Source: Putridiphycobacter sp965230485 (GTDB lineage: Bacteria; Bacteroidota; Bacteroidia; Flavobacteriales_D; Crocinitomicaceae). From it: a stretch of DNA of 64,000 nt. The notes under the pieces were generated by a model. It was not told the origin of the DNA. It worked only from the letters and a program-made list of their open reading frames with translations, and ran no database searches. Location of the stretch: the NCBI GenBank assembly GCA_965230485.1, contig CBDDLA010000001.1:3720001-3784000 (forward strand), read 5' to 3'. Each line of letters begins with the position of its first letter. Positions within the stretch are counted from its first letter, which is position 1. The translations under genes were made by a program, and so were the position numbers. Below, in pieces: positions 36,962 through 46,012 of the stretch.

Positions 36962-37050
36962 TTGTTATTTTTTATATTTAGTTTTGAGTGAGAATTAGTG
37001 GATAGCAGGTCATTATTTTTTAATATAGTGCTACTACATACGATTAAATA

Positions 37051-37494
37051 ATGGATGTTGATTTTATAATTACGGAACATGGAAGTGCTTTTTGGAAGAA
37101 AGCTGTGGAGCTGAGGGAACATATATTGCGCAAGCCTTTAGGACAAACTTTTACTGAAAAAGAGCTGGATGAAGAGAAAAATCATGTTCAGGTTGTTGGG
37201 ATGATTAATAATAAAGTGGAAGCCACATCAGTGCTTGTACCAGAAGAAGGTATCATTAAAATGCAGAGAGTAGTCGTGTCTGATAAATATAGGAATCTGG
37301 AAATTGGATCTAAAATGATGAGGTTTTGTGAACAATTTGCCAAAGAGAAAGGGTTTCAATTCATTTATTGCCATGCCAGAGATAGCGCTGTAAATTTTTA
37401 TTTGAAAAATAGTTATAATAAAGTGGGAGATTATTTTGATGAAGATGGTATTCCACATTTAAAAATGGAAAAGGCATTACAGATTGAAAAATGA
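37051..37494 (+). CDS. GNAT family N-acetyltransferase
   Basis: A 147-residue single-domain GNAT protein. The acetyl-CoA loop is VVVSDKYRNLEIGSKMMRFCEQFAKEKG, with R-N-L-E-I-G in place of the usual RGxGxG, so binding may be altered. It continues FIYCHARDSAVNFYLKNSYNKVGDYF, a typical motif B. The protein is of the ElaA/YjdJ-like size class. The next GNAT gene overlaps its stop codon by 4 bp. Confidence 0.85.
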   Translation: MDVDFIITEHGSAFWKKAVELREHILRKPLGQTFTEKELDEEKNHVQVVGMINNKVEATSVLVPEEGIIKMQRVVVSDKYRNLEIGSKMMRFCEQFAKEKGFQFIYCHARDSAVNFYLKNSYNKVGDYFDEDGIPHLKMEKALQIEK

Positions 37495-38030
37495 ACTTTG
37501 AAGAAATACTGACAGACCGATTGATTTTAAGAAAAATCTCTGACGAAACCTATGATGAAATTTTCAAAACCTATACTGATGAGGAGATAAAGGACCTTTT
37601 AGGTATTGATACGGAAGAAGCGCTTATTAAAGAGAAAGCCAAATATCAAGGCGGAATAGCTTCGCACAATAAAAAGATATTGTATTTTCAACTGTTAGAT
37701 AAGGAAACCAAAAAAATAATTGGCTGGTGTGGGTTTCATACATGGTATATCGATCATTTTCGTGCCGAAATAGGGTATGGCCTATTTGATGAGCATTATA
37801 AACGAAAAGGTTTGATGTCAGAAGCCATTTTTCCAATTATAAATTACGGCTTCGAACAAATGAATCTTCATAGAATTGAAGCATTTATTTCGCCGTATAA
37901 TGATGCTTCTTTAAAATTAATTAAGAAGCTTAACTTTAAGGAAGAAGGGTTATTAAGAGAACATTATTATACAAATAATAAATCAGAAGATTCTATGGTT
38001 TTTGGTTTACTGAAGCACGAGTTTGAATAA
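37491..38030 (+). CDS. GNAT family N-acetyltransferase (RimJ/RimL-like)
   Basis: A 179-residue acetyltransferase of the RimJ/RimL subgroup. It opens DRLILRKISDETYDEIFKTY. The central motif is AEIGYGLFDEHYKRKGLMSEA, with R-K-G-L-M at the CoA loop, followed by NLHRIEAFISPYNDASLKLIKKLNFKEEG. It overlaps the upstream GNAT gene (ATGA), so both enzymes are translated together. Substrate unknown. Confidence 0.87.
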   Translation: MNFEEILTDRLILRKISDETYDEIFKTYTDEEIKDLLGIDTEEALIKEKAKYQGGIASHNKKILYFQLLDKETKKIIGWCGFHTWYIDHFRAEIGYGLFDEHYKRKGLMSEAIFPIINYGFEQMNLHRIEAFISPYNDASLKLIKKLNFKEEGLLREHYYTNNKSEDSMVFGLLKHEFE

Positions 38031-38173
38031 CAGCAATGCTTACAATTTCAGTAATATCTTTTAGAATATCCTTGAAATGTTTTAGTAAATGTATGTACGC
38101 ATTTTTAATTTTACCTCCAATAAAAAGAGAACTCAGCTTTTCTTTTTAAATTGAACAACTAAATTACCATATT

Positions 38174-39196
38174 ATGTATGTAGATAGAGTATTTAATCCT
38201 TTAAACCTTCTTCGTTTTTCTTTAATTCCAATTTTAGTTTTTATCGCCTATTCTTGCACTATAGCAGTTCTATACTATTGCTTTGAATTCGCCTGGCTAA
38301 AAATTCCTTGGGTGCCCTTAACTTTATTAGGTATTGCTTTGGCGTTTTATGTTGGTTTTAAGAATAATTCTGCCTACGATAGAACATGGGAAGCAAGAAA
38401 AATCTGGGGCGGGATTGTTAATTCTAGCAGAAGCTGGGGTGCTATGGTAACAGGTTTTGTGACAAACGACTTTGCCACCACTAAACTTTCAAAAGAAGAT
38501 ATTCATGCAATTAACAGGCGGTTAATATATAGGCATATTGCTTGGTTATACCGCTTAAAGCGACAACTCAGAACGCTCAAGCCATGGGAACACGATAGGA
38601 ATTTAAATAAACGATATAGAAAGTACATTGTAGAATTATTTCCTAACGAGGACCCTGACAAGGAATTACAAAATTTTCTGAATGACGACGAAGTAAAATA
38701 CATATTATCCAAAAAAAATGGTTGCACGCAACTCATACAGCAACAATCTAACGATTTAAAAGAATTGAAATCAAAGGGGTTAATAGACGATTTTCGACAT
38801 ATGGAAATGCAGGCTTTACTAACAGAATTTTACACGCTTCAGGGCAAATGCGAACGCATTAAAAATTTTCCATTACCTCGCCAGTACGCCTCTTTAAGTA
38901 TTTATTTCACTTATATTTTCATTTTTATTCTGCCATTAGGTCTATTGTCCGCCTTTACTGATGCAAACCTTCCAGATTATATGATATGGGGTGTTATTCC
39001 CTTTTCTACACTTCTATCCTGGATATTTTGGATGATGGAAGGTGCTGGTGATTATACCGAAAACCCATTTGAGGCTTTAGCATTTGATGTACCAATGACT
39101 TCACTTACCAGAACCATTGAAATTGACTTAAGAGAAATGCTTGGTGAAACCGATTTACCTGAAGCCATTGGTCCTAAAGATGGTTTCGTGGTGTAA
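38174..39196 (+). CDS. bestrophin family ion channel
   Basis: A 340-residue membrane protein of the bestrophin/UPF0187 family, which forms pentameric chloride or cation channels. Seen: helix 1 RFSLIPILVFIAYSCTIAVLYY, helix 2 WVPLTLLGIALAFYVGFKNNSAYDRTWEARKIWGGIVNSSRS (family hallmark of small residues then aromatic W.GR/W), a long cytoplasmic helical part, and the later helices ASLSIYFTYIFIFILPLGLL and WGVIPFSTLLSWIFWMMEGAGDYTENPFE. Inner membrane. Gating and ion choice cannot be read here. Confidence 0.87.
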   Translation: MYVDRVFNPLNLLRFSLIPILVFIAYSCTIAVLYYCFEFAWLKIPWVPLTLLGIALAFYVGFKNNSAYDRTWEARKIWGGIVNSSRSWGAMVTGFVTNDFATTKLSKEDIHAINRRLIYRHIAWLYRLKRQLRTLKPWEHDRNLNKRYRKYIVELFPNEDPDKELQNFLNDDEVKYILSKKNGCTQLIQQQSNDLKELKSKGLIDDFRHMEMQALLTEFYTLQGKCERIKNFPLPRQYASLSIYFTYIFIFILPLGLLSAFTDANLPDYMIWGVIPFSTLLSWIFWMMEGAGDYTENPFEALAFDVPMTSLTRTIEIDLREMLGETDLPEAIGPKDGFVV

Positions 39197-39338
39197 ATTA
39201 TTTGATATTCTAATAAGATAGTGGTCTTGTAAATGGCTTTCAAATGAAAAACCATGACTAAATATTGATTGTGGAAAAGTATTTTATTTCAAATATGGTT
39301 TAAGCAAAAAAAGTAGGACTTTTACCTTAAGATCTACT

Positions 39339-40472
39339 ATGCCATATTTACCATTGTTTGAACTTGATTTTTTTGGAATTTTACTGTTTGTATTTATCGG
39401 GGCAGTAGGCATACAAATTTTGTATCTTTTTATTTTTAACCTCAGACTTCTACTTCACAAATACAAGCCAGATGCAACGAATTATCAACCACCAATTAGC
39501 CTAATAGTATGTGCCAGAAACGAAGAGGATAACTTGTTCAAGCATTTACCAACTTTACTCAATCAGAATTATCCAGATTTTGAGGTTATTGTGGTTAATG
39601 ATCAAAGTCAGGACGATTCCAATCATATTGTAAAGGCCTACCAAAAAGAATTTTCTAATTTACGACTGGTTCAACTAGAAAAAAATAAACACAGAAAATT
39701 TGGAAAAAAAATACCACTAACGGTTGGCATTAAGGGAGCTAAGCATGGTTTAATCATGCTAACTGATGCTGATTGCAAACCTAATTCAAAAGGATGGCTT
39801 GCAGAGATGGCTTCTTCTTACACATCAAATAAACAAATAGTGATAGGGTATGGACCGTTTTACAAACGCAAGGGTTTGTTAAATAAATTTATACGATTTG
39901 ATATGGTGTCGATTGCAATCAGCTACTTATCTGCTGCTAAATCTGGTTTACCATATATGGGAGTAGGGCGTAACATGGGATATTCTAAAGAATTATTTAT
40001 TGATAATGAAGGCTTCAAAAAGCATTATCATATTGCTTCAGGAGATGATGACCTTTTAATTAGAGATGTGGCTACACCTAAAAATGTAGCCATTAATATT
40101 AATCCGAATACATTCGTTTATTCTGAAGCAAAATCAACATGGCATGCATGGATAACTCAAAAACAGAGGCACTATACTACTGCTCCAGAATACAAACTTA
40201 TTAACAAGTTGTTTTTAGGAATATTCCCTTTGACGTTGTATTTGATGTGGTTTTCTTTATTTATTTTACTGTTCAATACCAATTGGGGACTGTTTATTGG
40301 CAGTCTTTTGGTGTTAAGATACGCATTGTATTGGCTAGTTAACGGCTTATTGTTAAGACGATTAAAAATGGGAGATCTTGTATGGTTATATCCTTTTTAT
40401 GAGTTAATTCATGCCGTCATTATACCGTTTATATATTATGCGAATCCTAAAAGCAATAAAAAGGCATGGTAA
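39339..40472 (+). CDS. membrane glycosyltransferase, family 2
   Basis: A 377-residue GT2 enzyme. One N-terminal membrane helix (about 9-32) leads to the catalytic domain: PISLIVCARNEEDNL, VIVVNDQSQDDS, MLTDADCKP (DxD for metal-nucleotide binding), and a SGDDDLLIRD segment. The QKQRHYTTAP motif takes the place of QxxRW of processive enzymes. Two further helices lie near the end. It probably transfers a sugar from a nucleotide donor to a lipid or polysaccharide acceptor. It overlaps the sigma factor gene downstream by 7 bp. Confidence 0.87.
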   Translation: MPYLPLFELDFFGILLFVFIGAVGIQILYLFIFNLRLLLHKYKPDATNYQPPISLIVCARNEEDNLFKHLPTLLNQNYPDFEVIVVNDQSQDDSNHIVKAYQKEFSNLRLVQLEKNKHRKFGKKIPLTVGIKGAKHGLIMLTDADCKPNSKGWLAEMASSYTSNKQIVIGYGPFYKRKGLLNKFIRFDMVSIAISYLSAAKSGLPYMGVGRNMGYSKELFIDNEGFKKHYHIASGDDDLLIRDVATPKNVAININPNTFVYSEAKSTWHAWITQKQRHYTTAPEYKLINKLFLGIFPLTLYLMWFSLFILLFNTNWGLFIGSLLVLRYALYWLVNGLLLRRLKMGDLVWLYPFYELIHAVIIPFIYYANPKSNKKAW

Positions 40473-41071
40473 AAGGAAAAAACCTTTCGGAAAAAGGGCA
40501 AAGAGATTTAGCATTGGTAGAAAAAGCATTGAATGGTAGTCAACCTGCATATGCTGAATTAATGGAAAAATACCGAGAGTCAATTTACTTCATGATGCTA
40601 AAAATGGTTTCTAAAGATGAAGATGCCGAAGACTTGACCATTGAAGCTTTCGGAAAAGCTTTTAATCGCCTGCACCAATACTCACCAAGTTTCGCTTTTA
40701 GCACATGGTTATTTAAAATTGCTTCTAATAATGCCATTGACTTTATTCGTAAAAAAAGAATTCAAGTTACTTCAATGGATACAGGCTACACCAACAGTGA
40801 TGGAGAGGCAGTGACTATTGATGTTGAAAGTACTGAAAAAGATCCTGAAGAAGTAGCCATACATTCAGAAAAGGTGAAGCACATGCGCAGCATTGTTCAG
40901 ACGTTAAAACCAAGATATAGAGACCTTATTGAGAAAAGGTACTTTCAAGAATTATCATATGAAGAAATTGCCATTGATATGAACTTGCCACTTGGAACCG
41001 TTAAAGCGCAATTATTCAGGGCAAGGGCTTTTTTAGCTGATTTAATGGAAAAAACGAAAGATTCTATCTAA
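40466..41071 (+). CDS. sigma-70 family (ECF) RNA polymerase sigma factor
   Basis: A 201-residue sigma factor with region 2 (AYAELMEKYRESIYFMMLKMV, DAEDLTIEAFGKAFNRLHQY, FSTWLFKIASNNAIDFIRKK) and region 4 (LKPRYRDLIEKRYFQELSYEEIAIDMNLPLGTVKAQLFRARAFL). The linker between them (about 100-135) is unusually long and acidic. No anti-sigma gene lies next to it. The glycosyltransferase upstream overlaps by 7 bp, so both come from one transcript. The Ppx/GppA gene converges and shares the last 4 bp. Confidence 0.9.
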   Translation: MVKGKNLSEKGQRDLALVEKALNGSQPAYAELMEKYRESIYFMMLKMVSKDEDAEDLTIEAFGKAFNRLHQYSPSFAFSTWLFKIASNNAIDFIRKKRIQVTSMDTGYTNSDGEAVTIDVESTEKDPEEVAIHSEKVKHMRSIVQTLKPRYRDLIEKRYFQELSYEEIAIDMNLPLGTVKAQLFRARAFLADLMEKTKDSI

Positions 41072-41985
41072 CTCAGTAAAGGAGCTGGTTTGGAATCGTA
41101 AAAAATAGCACCTTCTTTCAGGGAATAGGGTGATACAATAAACGATTTAATTCCTAATTTTTTGATAATCCAGTTTGTTTTAACAGCAGCGATATTGATC
41201 ATTTTTTTCCGAATTGGAATAATAAAATCATTGTTATCTCTTTCTTTTTTTGTTGAGAAAATGATGTGATTTAGATTGGTGATAAGGTCCAATAAACCAA
41301 TTTCTACATATTCATTTCTTGGATATTGCTTGTTATCGTACAATTCGTAAAATGTTTTAAAAGAACCTGAAGATCCAATTAGTACATCAACTGATTTATT
41401 ATCAAAAAAATGGTGAGTCTGCTTCTCTAGGTGTCGTTCAATTTTGGCAACCATTTCTGCGTCTAGCTGCTTTGGCTTATCAAGGTATTGATAAATGCGA
41501 GACACACCAATTTCAAAACTGGCCTTATCTACTATGCCAGACTGGTCTGCAAAAATAAACTCAGTACTGCCACCACCAATATCCATTATTACCCCCGGTG
41601 TATCAAAGGTGTGATCTATTATGACGCCATGGTAAATGTGTTTGGCTTCTTCGCAACCTGTAATAATTTGAATGTCAATATCGGTTTGTTGCCTGACAGC
41701 CTTTAAAAAATCATTTTTGTTTTTTGCATTCCGTATGGCTGAGGTACCAATGGCTTTAATACAAGTTACATTGAGTTCAAGGCACTTATTTTTGTATTCA
41801 TTTAAAGTCTTGATGCCCCTTTTAAAAGCAGATGGCGCAATGGTGGAATTATTGATACCTTTATTACCTAAACCTACGCCAACACGTTCTTTATAAATGA
41901 TTTCGAACTGGTGTTTTAACCTATCAACTACTAATAAATTGAACGTATTTGTCCCTATGTCAATAATGGCAATTCGATTTTTCAT
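41068..41985 (-). CDS. Ppx/GppA family phosphatase
   Basis: A 305-residue protein of the exopolyphosphatase/guanosine pentaphosphate phosphatase family (actin-like ATPase fold). Visible: AIIDIGTNTFNLLV (phosphate 1), a CIKAIGTSAIRNAKN segment, VIMDIGGGSTEF (phosphate 2), and the DVLIGSSGSFKTFYE segment. It is shorter than E. coli Ppx (~500 residues) and lacks its C-terminal HD-like domains, as is normal for Bacteroidota versions. It may hydrolyse polyphosphate or pppGpp. Confidence 0.9.
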   Translation of the reverse strand: MKNRIAIIDIGTNTFNLLVVDRLKHQFEIIYKERVGVGLGNKGINNSTIAPSAFKRGIKTLNEYKNKCLELNVTCIKAIGTSAIRNAKNKNDFLKAVRQQTDIDIQIITGCEEAKHIYHGVIIDHTFDTPGVIMDIGGGSTEFIFADQSGIVDKASFEIGVSRIYQYLDKPKQLDAEMVAKIERHLEKQTHHFFDNKSVDVLIGSSGSFKTFYELYDNKQYPRNEYVEIGLLDLITNLNHIIFSTKKERDNNDFIIPIRKKMINIAAVKTNWIIKKLGIKSFIVSPYSLKEGAIFYDSKPAPLLS

Positions 41986-42078
41986 AGTCCTAGGTTATAA
42001 CTAATATACAAAAAATAGTTGAATTTTCCAAATTTATTATCCTTAAAATCTTAAAATGAGGTATTTAAGGGTCTTATG

Positions 42079-42630
42079 TTATACAATGCAGGTTTCAATT
42101 GGTGTAGCCAAAACAACAATTAATTCTAAGGCTGATAACACAATGACTAATAAATAGATACGTTTATTTAATCGGGAGTTGTTTTGAATGGCTCGGTGCC
42201 GGCGGATTAATAATGCTAAAACAAGGGAAGATAGAATAGAGATATAAAGCAAGGGATTTACCAATACACTTGAATTCGTAAGGTTACCTCCCCAATCAGC
42301 TGCGGATACTTTTTCTAAGAGTGGGTAGCTAAAAATAAAATACCCCATTATGGCTAAATTGATGGTATTGAAGATAATTGCCTTATTTACAGCCGTTTTA
42401 CTAAGCTTAAAAAATAGAGAATAAACATATAAGGAAATCATAAGGGTTACCATCCCAATTTCGGACAAAATATGTACTAAGATATAAGGTAATTTAATAG
42501 ACGACTGACAGCCATTATAGCCTTCAAGGTGTGCCATAAAGTCTAGCGAAAAGCCCGTTAAATTAATGGCTATTAAGCCTATTAAGCAAATCAATACAAT
42601 AAGCCCAATTGCAGTTGCTTTTCGTTTCAT
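42079..42630 (-). CDS. membrane protein of unknown function
   Basis: A 183-residue protein with five hydrophobic helices (TAIGLIVLICLIGLIAINL, ILVHILSEIGMVTLMISLYVY, KAIIFNTINLAIMGYFIF, NPLLYISILSSLVLALLI, IYLLVIVLSALELIVVLAT). A Cys in the first loop (NGCQSS) and another at the extreme C-terminus (ETCIV) are its only cysteines. It starts 4 bp after the ABC permease gene and is probably co-transcribed with the exporter, but no direct role can be stated. Confidence 0.6.
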   Translation of the reverse strand: MKRKATAIGLIVLICLIGLIAINLTGFSLDFMAHLEGYNGCQSSIKLPYILVHILSEIGMVTLMISLYVYSLFFKLSKTAVNKAIIFNTINLAIMGYFIFSYPLLEKVSAADWGGNLTNSSVLVNPLLYISILSSLVLALLIRRHRAIQNNSRLNKRIYLLVIVLSALELIVVLATPIETCIV

Positions 42631-42634
42631 GCAG

Positions 42635-43960
42635 CTATTTATATCTAAGCCACTTAAAAACCTCTTTCCAGCTCGCTTTTTTGCCGTACATTAAAATGCC
42701 TGTACGGTAAATTTTGCCTGCCATCCATGTGGTGAGTATAAATGTACCAATTAACAATACAATCGAAATAGCTAATGTCAGAGGACCAACAGACCCTAAT
42801 GCAACTTTCACAACCATGACGATAGGAGAGGTGAGTGGTATGATGGAAAACCACGTCCCGATAGTACTTTCAGGATTTGTAATCATCATTGAAGCTACAA
42901 TATAGGCTAAAATCAATGGTAAGGTAACAGGTAGTATTAATTGTTGGGTATCTGTTTCAGAATCGACCATGGCACCAATCATGGCAAAAATGCCAGAATA
43001 AATTAAAAATCCGCCGATAAAATAGATGAGAAAGAAACCGATCATGACTGGCCAGTTCACGTCAAAATAAATGAAATTTATCATAGAATTTGATCCTTGA
43101 AGTCCGTTAGCAACTATTTCTCCGTTTTCCATTGCAGCAGCATCCCAGGTGCTAGGATCTACCAGGTCAGGGAAGACGAAAATTCTTAATAGTAAGAGAC
43201 CAATGCCAGACATTGCCACCCAAATTAAAAATTGGGTAAGTCCTACTAGTCCAATACCAATTATTTTTCCCATCATTAAATGGAATGGTTTGACGGATGA
43301 AATAATAATCTCGACCACTCTATTTGTCTTTTCTTCAATAACACCACGCATGACCTGATTGGAATAGAAGAAGATAAAAATATAGATCAGTAAGGCAAAA
43401 CCAAAACCGATTCCTGATTTTAGCCCTGAATTGTCCTTCCCTTCCGGATCCTTAGCATCTAAAAATTTGAATTCGAAAGGCAGTTGAATCAAATTGTATT
43501 CATTTAACGTTAAGTTGGTCTTTTTTAAGGCAAAATACTCTCTAATTCTCGACTCTATCCTATTTTCAATATAAGATTTAGTGCCTAGACTAGGTGTTTT
43601 TTTGTAATATGATACAACCCTACGATTTTCAGGTATTTTTTCGTTTAAACTAATTAATATGTCATATTCTTCGAATTGAGGGTCGTTTAAAAACTGACTA
43701 GCGCTATCGATATAGTTTTCATAAAAGAAGAACTGCGCTGGTTTATCTAAGGCCTGTTCTTCAAAAATATCAGCACCACACCATCTGCCAGGGTCTGCAA
43801 CAAGTACCTTAACTTGTTCCTCATCTTCTACTGCTAGATACATTACACCAAACATAAAACCAATAAATAGTATTGGAATAAGGATGGTCATTATTAAAAA
43901 CGATTTCTTTCTAACCCTGGTATTATATTCTCTACCGATTATTAGTTTTAAATTATTCAT
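42635..43960 (-). CDS. ABC-2 type transporter permease (NatB-like)
   Basis: A 441-residue permease with an N-terminal helix, a ~150-residue periplasmic loop, then five or more helices: GIGFGFALLIYIFIFFYSNQV, IGLVGLTQFLIWVAMSGIGLLLL, VMIGFFLIYFIGGFLIYSGIFAMIGAMV, QLILPVTLPLILAYIVASM and LTLAISIVLLIGTFILTTW. The RGVIEEKTNRVVEIIISSVKP segment after helix 2 is the coupling-helix signature of NatB/YhaP-type permeases that export Na+ or small peptides. The ATPase gene overlaps its start by 8 bp. Confidence 0.89.
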   Translation of the reverse strand: MNNLKLIIGREYNTRVRKKSFLIMTILIPILFIGFMFGVMYLAVEDEEQVKVLVADPGRWCGADIFEEQALDKPAQFFFYENYIDSASQFLNDPQFEEYDILISLNEKIPENRRVVSYYKKTPSLGTKSYIENRIESRIREYFALKKTNLTLNEYNLIQLPFEFKFLDAKDPEGKDNSGLKSGIGFGFALLIYIFIFFYSNQVMRGVIEEKTNRVVEIIISSVKPFHLMMGKIIGIGLVGLTQFLIWVAMSGIGLLLLRIFVFPDLVDPSTWDAAAMENGEIVANGLQGSNSMINFIYFDVNWPVMIGFFLIYFIGGFLIYSGIFAMIGAMVDSETDTQQLILPVTLPLILAYIVASMMITNPESTIGTWFSIIPLTSPIVMVVKVALGSVGPLTLAISIVLLIGTFILTTWMAGKIYRTGILMYGKKASWKEVFKWLRYK

Positions 43961-44888
43961 GGTTACCTCCTTTCGCTTGATTTACAGCATTAATAAAAAT
44001 GTCGTTCATTGATGGTAATACCTGTTGAATTGAAATGATTTCTACAGCTGGCATTACGGCTTTTAATAAGTCGTTTACAGAATTATCATTTTTAAGTTGA
44101 ACATGCGCAACGGCAGTATTGTCATCAATTTGCTCTTTATCTACTAGTGCAAAATTGCTCCATAATGCGTTGGCAAAAGCCATCATAACCCCTTTAAACT
44201 TCACGGCATAAGTATGCGTGTTAAATTGTTCCTTTACATCAGAAAGCTTCCCGTTCAAAACTAATTTCGATTCGTTAATCAGCGCTATTGAATCACAAAT
44301 TTCTTCAACACTATTCATATTGTGCGTAGAAAGCATAATTGAAGTCCCCTTTTCCTTCAACTTCATTATTTCCGATTTTATTAACTCTGTATTGATGGGG
44401 TCGAACCCACTAAACGGTTCGTCTAATATTAGTAAGGGTGGTTCGTGAAGTATGGTAGAAATAAACTGAACCTTCTGAGCCATTCCTTTCGAGAGCTCTT
44501 CAATTTTCTTGTCATACCAGCCTCCAATATCAAATTTTTCGAACCATTCTTTTAGTTTGAATTTGGCTTCATTTTTAGGCATCCCTTTTAAGCGAGCAAA
44601 ATACAGCGCTTGCTCCCCAACTTTCATTTTTTTATACAGTCCGCGCTCTTCTGGAAGATAACCTATTTTGGTGATGTCTTCGCGTTGGATGGCCTTTCCA
44701 TCTATAAAAACAGTTCCTGAGTCTGGCGCAGTAATTTGATTAATGATTCTGATCAAGCTTGTTTTTCCAGCGCCATTCGGTCCTAAAAGTCCAAATATTT
44801 CACCCTTTTGAGTAGATATTGATATATCATCCAGAGCTTTGTGATTAGCATATTGCTTTACAATATTTTCAATGCGAAGCATTTCCAT
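43953..44888 (-). CDS. ABC transporter ATP-binding protein (NatA-like)
   Basis: A 311-residue ATPase partner of the downstream permease. Walker A is GPNGAGKTS, the signature is LSKGMAQKVQ and Walker B LLILDEPFSGFDP. The C-terminal ~80 residues (THTYAVKFKGVMMAFANALW to INAVNQAKGG) are the DUF4162-type extension of exporter ATPases. A TATATTTG box lies on the minus strand at 44908-44915, 19 bp upstream of the start. It is the first gene of a natA-natB-membrane protein operon. Confidence 0.92.
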   Translation of the reverse strand: MEMLRIENIVKQYANHKALDDISISTQKGEIFGLLGPNGAGKTSLIRIINQITAPDSGTVFIDGKAIQREDITKIGYLPEERGLYKKMKVGEQALYFARLKGMPKNEAKFKLKEWFEKFDIGGWYDKKIEELSKGMAQKVQFISTILHEPPLLILDEPFSGFDPINTELIKSEIMKLKEKGTSIMLSTHNMNSVEEICDSIALINESKLVLNGKLSDVKEQFNTHTYAVKFKGVMMAFANALWSNFALVDKEQIDDNTAVAHVQLKNDNSVNDLLKAVMPAVEIISIQQVLPSMNDIFINAVNQAKGGNHE

Positions 44889-44974
44889 AAATAATGAAGT
44901 TTAAAGCCAAATATAAATGAAATTTCACATCAATTTTAATTCGTTAAGCTTTCTTATAAAAAAAGTAGCGCTGA

Positions 44975-45997
44975 TTATTTGATTGACATTTGAACAGCTG
45001 AAATGAAGTCTTTAGGGTTATCTACAAATAAAGCTAAGTAATTAGTATGTCTTTTAACACCATATAGTCCGGAAACCATGATAGGGCGCTCTAATTCAAA
45101 TAAGACATTATGTCCTTCTAAATTGCCAAATGGAGAAAAAGAAATAGTGCCACTTTCTTTATTAATTTCACCTTTTTGTGGTTGTATTGATTTAATATTT
45201 CCCATGTCAATTTCAGCTTCCGCTATTATGCCATATCTTAAATGGATTTTATCGGTTTCTATTCTAATCGGTCGCCGATTTAATGATTTATAAATACCAT
45301 AAATTTGAAACCCTGAATAGATGCTTAAACCAGTTAATATCCAGGCTAGAACCTGCGCAGAATTTATTAGGAGAATATGGAACGCGAAGGTTTCTACACC
45401 AATGATTAAAATTAAAATCAATAATGCGGCCTTTGTACCGCTTTCCCTGTGATATGAAAATTCAAGCTGATTGAGGGTTAATTTTTTCCATCTAATAAAT
45501 CCGTAATAAAATACACTTATCTCCATCGCAACAAAAGGTATGGCTTTGACGGGGATAATTTTACTCAAAGCTTCCTTTAAATTAGTGTGAAAATCGAAAG
45601 AGGTTGCATTATTCTGACTTGATTTAAAGGCCCTAACCGACTTGCGAATAGTAAAAAAAACATAAGTGATTACCAACAATTCAACAAGAGGCAATAACCA
45701 TATCTTAGCATAATTTAATAACCATTGGTCATGTTTTGGTAGGATTAGGGAGGCAATCAGTACGCCAATACCTAAAACCAGTACAGTGGTTGTTTTTGGA
45801 ATAGATTTTTTTCGAATAATTAAAAAATAGACTAAGGGCAGTGTTAATAATAAATCAATAGTGACAGCAGGTGCTAGTTGATTTGCATTTGATTCAAATA
45901 GTGGTGATTTTACCAACCAAACCATAGTTAGAATGATAGCAAGTGGCAAAGAATACCAGAAAAATTGTAGAATTTTACGATTACCTAATTGTTCCAT
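44975..45997 (-). CDS. membrane protein with PH-like C-terminal domain
   Basis: A 340-residue protein with six or seven helices in two groups (about 12-130 and 160-235). The last ~95 residues are soluble: RPIRIETDKIHLRYGIIAEAEIDMGNIKSIQPQKGEI, then a strand-rich part ending FVDNPKDFISAVQMSIK. This resembles the PH-like domain of bacterial DUF304/YdbS-type membrane proteins. It starts 15 bp after the NYN-domain gene and may share its transcript. Function unknown. Confidence 0.6.
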   Translation of the reverse strand: MEQLGNRKILQFFWYSLPLAIILTMVWLVKSPLFESNANQLAPAVTIDLLLTLPLVYFLIIRKKSIPKTTTVLVLGIGVLIASLILPKHDQWLLNYAKIWLLPLVELLVITYVFFTIRKSVRAFKSSQNNATSFDFHTNLKEALSKIIPVKAIPFVAMEISVFYYGFIRWKKLTLNQLEFSYHRESGTKAALLILILIIGVETFAFHILLINSAQVLAWILTGLSIYSGFQIYGIYKSLNRRPIRIETDKIHLRYGIIAEAEIDMGNIKSIQPQKGEINKESGTISFSPFGNLEGHNVLFELERPIMVSGLYGVKRHTNYLALFVDNPKDFISAVQMSIK

Positions 45998-46012
45998 AGA
46001 GCAGTTTATAGA

